Origin: Herbidospora yilanensis
Lineage (GTDB): Bacteria > Actinomycetota > Actinomycetes > Streptosporangiales > Streptosporangiaceae
Direction of reading: 5' to 3'
DNA length: 64,000 bases
Assembly: GCF_001570565.1 (NCBI RefSeq)
Contig: NZ_BBXE01000019.1
Coordinates: 1-64,000, forward strand
A program made the position numbers and the translations under genes. Below the pieces are notes generated by a model. The model saw only the letters and a list, made by a program, of their open reading frames with translations. It was not told the origin of the DNA and did no database searches. Shown piece after piece: positions 62,079 through 64,000 of the stretch; the first letter of the stretch is position 1; each line of letters starts with the position of its first letter.

Positions 62079-63252
62079 GGTACAAACCGTGGACGTTCTC
62101 GTGGTCGGCGCCGGGATCGTGGGCGCTTCATGCGCCTATGCCCTTATGCGGGCCGGTGTGCGAGTAACGGTAGTCGATCGCGGGGGAGTGGCGTCGGGCA
62201 CCACCGGCGCGGGCGAGGGCAACATCCTGGTGTCCGACAAGGAGCCGGGACCGGAACTGGAGCTGGCCCTCAGGTCCAACGACCTCTGGCGAGAGCTGGC
62301 CGAGGAGTGCGGCGGCTTCGAGTGGGAGCCGAAGGGCGGCCTCGTCGTGGCCGAGACACCGGAGGTCCTCGACGCCCTCACTGCCTTCGCCGAGACCCAG
62401 CGCCGGCACACCCGGGCCGCCGGAGCCGGCCCCGGCGATCCGGAGACCACGCCGCCCGCCTCGGGCGCGGTCGCCGCCGTCCCCGTCGCGGCCGGGAACC
62501 TGCGTGACTTCGAGCCGCACATCGCCGACGGCCTCGCCGGGGGCCTGCACTACCCGCAGGACGCGCAGGTGCAGCCCATGCTGGCCGCCGCGCGCCTGCT
62601 GAAGGCCTCCGGGGCGCGGCTGGTCCGTACCGCCGTGGAGCGTTTTCTCGTCTCCGGAGACCGGGTGACCGGGCTGCGCACGGGGCAGGGCGACCTGCAC
62701 GCCGACGCCGTCGTCAACGCGGCGGGCACGTGGGCCGGGAACTTCCCGCAGGCGCCGCTGCCCATCCGGCCGCGCAAGGGGTTCATCCTGGTCACGCAGC
62801 CGTTCGCGGTCCCGCCGGTCCGGCACAAGGTCTACACGGCCGCCTACGTCACCAACGTCGCCAGCGACGCCGAGGGGCTGGAGACCTCCGCCGTCATCGA
62901 GTCGACCCGGGCGGGAACCGTGCTCATCGGGGCCTCCCGGCAGCGGGTCGGCCACGACACGGCGATCGACTACCCCGTCCTGGCGAGACTCGCCAGGCAG
63001 GCGATCGGGTTGTTCCCGGTGCTCAAGGACCGGCAGGTCATGCGGGCCTACGCGGGGCTGCGGCCGTACTCGCCGGATCATCTGCCGGTCATCGGGCCCG
63101 ACCACCGTCTCCGGAACCTCTTCCACGCCTGCGGGCACGAAGGCGCCGGCATCGGCCTGGCGCCGGCCACCGCCGAGATGATCACCGCCCAGATCGCCGG
63201 CGCGCGGCCGGCGGTCGATCCGGCGCCCTTCGCCCCGGGGAGGTTCGCGTGA
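62077..63252 (+). CDS. FAD-dependent oxidoreductase, DAO subunit of a hydroxyproline/opine-type dehydrogenase
   Basis: 391 aa, ATG 62077. DAO family: VLVVGAGIVGASCAYAL at ~6-22, GGVASGTTGAGEGNILVSDKE, RKGFILVT, and C-terminal MRAYAGLRPYSPDHLPVIG with HACGHEGAGIGLAP. It overlaps the small [2Fe-2S] gene, and an FAD/NAD-type subunit follows. This three-gene set matches D-hydroxyproline, opine and HCN-synthase-type dehydrogenases (HcnC-like subunit). Substrate, probably a cyclic or N-substituted amino acid, is inference. Confidence 0.85.
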   Translation: MVQTVDVLVVGAGIVGASCAYALMRAGVRVTVVDRGGVASGTTGAGEGNILVSDKEPGPELELALRSNDLWRELAEECGGFEWEPKGGLVVAETPEVLDALTAFAETQRRHTRAAGAGPGDPETTPPASGAVAAVPVAAGNLRDFEPHIADGLAGGLHYPQDAQVQPMLAAARLLKASGARLVRTAVERFLVSGDRVTGLRTGQGDLHADAVVNAAGTWAGNFPQAPLPIRPRKGFILVTQPFAVPPVRHKVYTAAYVTNVASDAEGLETSAVIESTRAGTVLIGASRQRVGHDTAIDYPVLARLARQAIGLFPVLKDRQVMRAYAGLRPYSPDHLPVIGPDHRLRNLFHACGHEGAGIGLAPATAEMITAQIAGARPAVDPAPFAPGRFA

Positions 63253-63485
63253 TCGAGTTCCGGTTCGAGGGACGCCCGGTCGCCGCCGAGGAAGGCCAGT
63301 CGATCGGGGCCGCCCTGCACGCCGCCGGGATCCGGTCGTGGCGGACCACCCGGTTCGGCGGCCGGCCGCGCGGGCTCTTCTGCGCCGTCGGCGCCTGCTT
63401 CGACTGCCTGCTCACCGTCAACGGCACCCCCGACCAGCGCGCCTGCCAGACCGTGGCCCGCGCGGGCGACGAGGTGACCGGATGA
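63249..63485 (+). CDS. [2Fe-2S] subunit of the dehydrogenase (HcnA-like)
   Basis: 78 aa, GTG overlapping the previous stop. Cys45, Cys50, Cys53 and Cys66 fit the C-x4-C-x2-C-x12-C [2Fe-2S] pattern (LFCAVGACFDCLLTVNG). It is the small ferredoxin-like subunit that passes electrons between the two FAD subunits. Overlaps the next gene by ATGA. Confidence 0.88.
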   Translation: MIEFRFEGRPVAAEEGQSIGAALHAAGIRSWRTTRFGGRPRGLFCAVGACFDCLLTVNGTPDQRACQTVARAGDEVTG

Positions 63486-64000
63486 CCTACGACCTGGCCG
63501 TCGTCGGGGCCGGGCCCGCCGGGCTGACCGCCGCCAGGGTGGCCGCCGCGCGGGGCCTTCGCGTGGCCCTCCTCGACGCCTACGCCAAACCCGGCGGCCA
63601 GTTCCTCCGGGGGACCGCGCCGCCCCGCCTGACCGGCGTCGACGTCATGCTCGGGCAGCGCGTCTGGGCGGTCGAGAAGTCCTCCGGCGGCTTCCGGGTC
63701 CACGCGTCCGCGACCACGACCGCCGCCACCCTGCTGGTCGCCACCGGCGCCCACGACCGGGTCGTGCCGTTCCCGGGCTGGGATCTGCCGGGCGTGCTGA
63801 CCGCCGGAGGCGCGCAGGCCCTGGTGAAGGGGGAGCGGATCAGGCCCGGCGAGGAGGCGGTGGTGGCCGGCACCGGGCCCTTCCTGCTGCCCGTCGCGGT
63901 CACACTGCTCGACGCGGGGGTGCGGGTCAAGGAGGTCCTGGAGGCCAACCGGCCCTCGCCCCGGATGGCCGCCGCGCTGGCCCGGGTCCCGTCGAAGGCC
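63482..64000 (+). CDS. FAD/NAD(P)-dependent oxidoreductase subunit (partial)
   Basis: Begins ATG 63482 (MTYDLAVVGAGPAGLTAA) and runs off the window end; about 173 codons are seen. FAD-binding VVGAGPAGLTAARVAAARG at ~7-25, PGGQFLR, then LLVATGAHDRVVPFPGWDLPGV. This is the HcnB/OoxA-like larger subunit of the three-part dehydrogenase. No stop codon in the visible part. The rest of the gene cluster, perhaps a transporter or ketoacid enzyme that would reveal the substrate, is outside the window. Confidence 0.85.
   Translation, partial: MTYDLAVVGAGPAGLTAARVAAARGLRVALLDAYAKPGGQFLRGTAPPRLTGVDVMLGQRVWAVEKSSGGFRVHASATTTAATLLVATGAHDRVVPFPGWDLPGVLTAGGAQALVKGERIRPGEEAVVAGTGPFLLPVAVTLLDAGVRVKEVLEANRPSPRMAAALARVPSKA

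Overview
The window is high-GC actinobacterial chromosome with dense, often 1-4 nt overlapping genes and many GTG/TTG starts. WhiA, RbpA, SteA/SteB, OpcA, a mycothiol-dependent maleylpyruvate isomerase-type protein and several apparently leaderless genes all point to Actinomycetota. Together with a secreted AA10 LPMO they fit a soil or filamentous actinomycete, probably Streptosporangiales; the family-level placement is inference. No rRNA, tRNA, CRISPR array, insertion sequence or prophage is visible.

Layout. (1) 1-9.8 kb: a very repetitive Arg/Asp-rich protein with a TPR-like half, a metallo-beta-lactamase hydrolase, a short SSB-like protein and a DUF1015 protein. Then come a TPR protein and a HAD phosphatase, an SCP2-domain protein divergent from a phasin/histone-tail-like protein, and a small conserved protein. 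(2) 9.8-19.4 kb: tlyA-nadK-recN-steA-steB, then an MraY/WecA-like transferase, a MurJ-like flippase and a GT4 glycosyltransferase. With the TPR and HAD genes this follows the order of M. tuberculosis Rv1691-Rv1698, with the SCP2/phasin-like pair inserted. (3) 19.4-24 kb: a TerC-family gene behind a yybP-ykoY-type manganese riboswitch, psd-pssA phospholipid genes, and a second metallo-beta-lactamase hydrolase with a mycothiol-dependent enzyme. (4) 24-37.5 kb: uvrA, a Rieske lipoprotein, a membrane protein, then uvrC-rapZ-yvcK-whiA and gap-pgk-tpiA-secG-rbpA, ended by a strong terminator. (5) 37.5-45 kb: accessory metabolism (amidohydrolase, FAD amine oxidase, ACT-GNAT acetyltransferase, Clp_N-only protein, GNAT, coiled-coil protein, quinone-oxidoreductase-like protein). 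(6) 45-53.2 kb, minus strand: a pentose-phosphate operon tkt-tal-pgi-zwf-opcA, then pgl behind an intrinsic terminator. (7) 53.4-62 kb: ctaB and ctaA (heme O/A synthesis) on either side of PrsW, a secreted M14 carboxypeptidase, a membrane-anchored CBM2 protein, an LPMO with CBM2 and a SanA-like protein. (8) 62-64 kb: a three-subunit FAD/[2Fe-2S] dehydrogenase of the hydroxyproline/opine type, cut by the window end.

The most notable non-coding signals are the manganese riboswitch, whose aptamer 3' strand is exactly complementary to the terC Shine-Dalgarno region, and a DasR-like operator (TGGTCTAAACCA) over the putative -35 of gap. Others are a perfect 10-bp inverted repeat before the phasin-like gene, divergent overlapping -10 elements at about 43.03 kb, a 24-codon upstream ORF before the quinone oxidoreductase, and a terminator inside the pentose-phosphate operon. 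The most unusual proteins are the ~28-copy DRPQR repeat protein, the phasin/histone-tail-like protein and the stand-alone membrane-anchored CBM2. I saw no clear new defence or mobile system; the window is mostly core genome with a few uncharacterised structural and secreted proteins.
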